Source: Beta vulgaris subsp. vulgaris
Taxonomy: Eukaryota > Streptophyta > Magnoliopsida > Caryophyllales > Amaranthaceae
Assembly (NCBI RefSeq): GCF_026745355.1
Contig: NC_079207.1
Location: 8,287,238-8,351,237 of the forward strand
Direction: 5' to 3'
DNA length: 64,000 nucleotides
Shown: piece after piece, positions 62,263-64,000 of the stretch
How the letters are laid out: every line of letters begins with the position of its first letter
How positions within the stretch are numbered: position 1 is the stretch's first letter
The notes under the pieces: model-generated
The model's input: only the letters and a program-made list of their open reading frames with translations
Told to the model about the DNA's origin: nothing
The model's database searches: none
Translations under genes and position numbers: made by a program

Positions 62263-62611
62263 GTCGAGAGTATCTCATGTTAATGTGACTCATAGGATCA
62301 TGAGCCCAGTCCTCAGAATCCCAAGCGATAGCAGATCGTTAGGATTGCTCATGCGGTGAGACACGACACTCGTCGATGATTGTTCGTTGTCCGGATTGTG
62401 ATCATTATCCGCGTCTTCTATCATTTTCATTAGCCATTCGAGGTTTCCATCACAAAGGCCTTTGTATCGGTTTTATTTACTTTAGTTTTAGGTGGTATGT
62501 ACGAGCTTCTAAAGCTCCTTTAGGTTTATCTGTTTGTATTAGTTTAGATTGTATTAGCATTAGATTGTGCTTCCTCTTTTAATTGATGTACGATTTCTCG
62601 ATGTCAAAAAA
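62263..62611 (+). mobile_element. Poly(A)-tailed retroposon with 14-bp duplication
   Basis: AAAAAACAATCATA occurs at 62249-62262 and again directly after the A tail (62612-62625). The ~345-bp body ends TTGATGTACGATTTCTCG, ATGTC and poly(A). No tRNA boxes or protein domain were recognised, so it may be a truncated LINE 3' end or an unusual SINE. Confidence 0.75.
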
Positions 62612-62950
62612 AAAAAAACAATCATATATATTCAAGGTGAAATATGATAATATAGAAAACCCTCTAAAAATACCGTAAATGGAAAAGGCAACTTGCAGAT
62701 GAAATGTTGATAAGTGATAACTACGCTGTCATTTGATAAATCACAAGACTAAACAATTTACAAACAAGATAAAGGCGTAACAAGCCAGCACAAAACATCC
62801 CATTAGATGGTGCATGACTAAAGTGCTTCATTAGAATAACATTTAATACTTAATATCCTACTATTTGAGAAGGACAAGCTAGATCATGTTGCTTAAAGTT
62901 AAGAGTAATTAAATAATTAATCAGTGGTTGATTTTTGACGGCAGCATTTA

Positions 62951-63178
62951 GGATCTGTTCTCTCCAGCTTATTTTCAGTTCAGTTCACTTCAGTTTAATT
63001 CAATTTAGTTTATTTAGTTCAGTTCAATTCAGTTCAGTTCAATTAAGCTTTGGACAATACTTTTACTCTCACATATCACTATTCATTTCAGTTCAGTTCA
63101 ATTCAATTCAATTCAATTCAATTCAATTCAATTCAGTTCAGTTCAGTTCAGCTGTTTTATGCCGAAAAAAACAAGCCC
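62951..63178 (+). mobile_element. CAGTT-array MITE, copy 3
   Basis: Begins GGATCTGTTCTCTCCAGCTT and ends ATGCCGAAAAAAACAAGCCC with TTA on both sides (62948-62950, 63179-63181). It has the same core as copy 1 (GGACAATACTTTTACTCTCA). Much of the second array has become CAATT. It interrupts the sequence shared with 45080-45490. Confidence 0.88.
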
Positions 63179-63633
63179 TTAGTTTATATACTTATTAACC
63201 ATGAAAGTTTACTCAGATCTATACTAAGATATAGCAATATATTTATGATCCCTACAGTAAGCACCCATAAAGATCAACAAAATTTTGGGAAAATAACATT
63301 TGAGATCAGGGGATTTGCAGCAAATAAAACAACTTCTATCAAAATATCTTGCTTTTGGGAAACAGGCAGATCTACGCGATGTATTTTTTTTTTCCCAAAG
63401 ACCAAGCAAAACTTGCAAGGATCTTGTATGAAGATTATATTCTTGGCAAGCATTAAACGATACATCCAGAAGCATCGTAAATGGTGCTTCCAAAGTAGTG
63501 TGCACATTAAAAAAAATAAAAAAATTTATCTACGCATGACAGTCTGGCTTCACACATTTATGCATGACTTGAGGCCTAAGGGCAGTGGTGGAGTCAGGAA
63601 TTTCAGTTAGGGGTAGCATATAAAAACTATTAA

Positions 63634-63874
63634 GGGTCTGTTCTTTCCAGCTTATTTTCAGTTCAGTTCAGTTCAATTCAATTCAGTTCAGTTCAGATCA
63701 GTTCAGATCAGTTCAGTTCAGTTCAGCTCTTGACAATACTTTTACTACTCTCACATATCACTATTCATTTCAGTTCAGTTCAGTTCAATTCAGTTCAGTT
63801 CAGTTCAGTTCAATTCAATTCAGATTAGTTCAGTTCAGTTCAGTTCAGCTGTTTTATGCCGAAGATTTGGTGAA
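63634..63874 (+). mobile_element. CAGTT-array MITE, copy 4, lacking its right end
   Basis: Begins GGGTCTGTTCTTTCCAGCTT after TAA and has both arrays and the core (with CTACTCTC duplicated by 3 bp). It runs into unrelated sequence right after GTTTTATGCCGAA, so the last ~15 bp of the terminal repeat are missing. Confidence 0.82.
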
Positions 63875-64000
63875 ATATGATTCAAGACAAACACTTATAA
63901 ACCTTTTTCTAAAAATAAGGTATGATATTATTATAGGAAATTATTTCCCATGACTTAAATGTGATCCATTTACAACTTTAAGACTCAAATTTAACATTTA

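Noticed and set aside
63050..63610. 186-residue plus-strand frame
   Set aside because: It begins in the CAGTT array and runs into non-coding sequence shared with 45300-45490, where the frame is not kept.

Overview
The window is nuclear DNA of a flowering plant. GT-AG introns interrupt four conserved eukaryotic genes, and the space between genes is AT-rich and packed with plant-type transposons. The LINE organisation (ORF1 with an RRM, ORF2 ending in RNase H) is of a kind known from beet and other eudicots. A Caryophyllales-type eudicot is my best guess, but the sequence does not prove it.

Positions 1-19450 are gene-dense and every gene is on the minus strand. In order along the plus coordinate they are: the first two exons of a TONSOKU-like gene (1-1785); a small three-exon UPF0235/DUF167 protein (3906-6018); an eight-exon kinase-only ATG1-like gene resembling ATG1t (9734-13472); and ATG13 (14904-18774, plus a 5'UTR intron). 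ATG1-type kinases and ATG13 are partners in starting autophagy, so their same-strand linkage 1.4 kb apart is the most striking gene-level feature.

Positions 19450-29800 hold no convincing gene. They contain tRNA-derived SINEs, Stowaway-type MITEs, a foldback element, a solo LTR, a long TA microsatellite and a retroposon with a 16-bp target-site duplication.

Positions 29862-60638 carry three intronless RING-H2 (ATL-family) ubiquitin ligase genes in the same orientation. Copies 1 and 2 are intact. Copy 3 has a 4-nt insertion inside the RING finger and a 6.3-kb LINE inserted 20 bp upstream of its ATG, flanked by a perfect 17-bp duplication. Flanking non-coding sequence shared between copies 2 and 3 points to segmental duplication later broken up by transposons.

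Transposons make up much of the rest. There is one nearly intact LINE (53555-59838) and several 5'-truncated or decayed LINEs (6994-8830, about 32250-35141, 39883-40107, 61529-62095). There are Helitron-like elements with TC/CTAG ends, some nested in other elements, and two hAT-like elements with perfect 8-bp duplications. There is also a Harbinger-like MITE family built from CAGTT pentamer arrays, with four copies. All exon joins were read by eye from splice signals and reading frame. Family names come from recognition of protein motifs, not from a database search.
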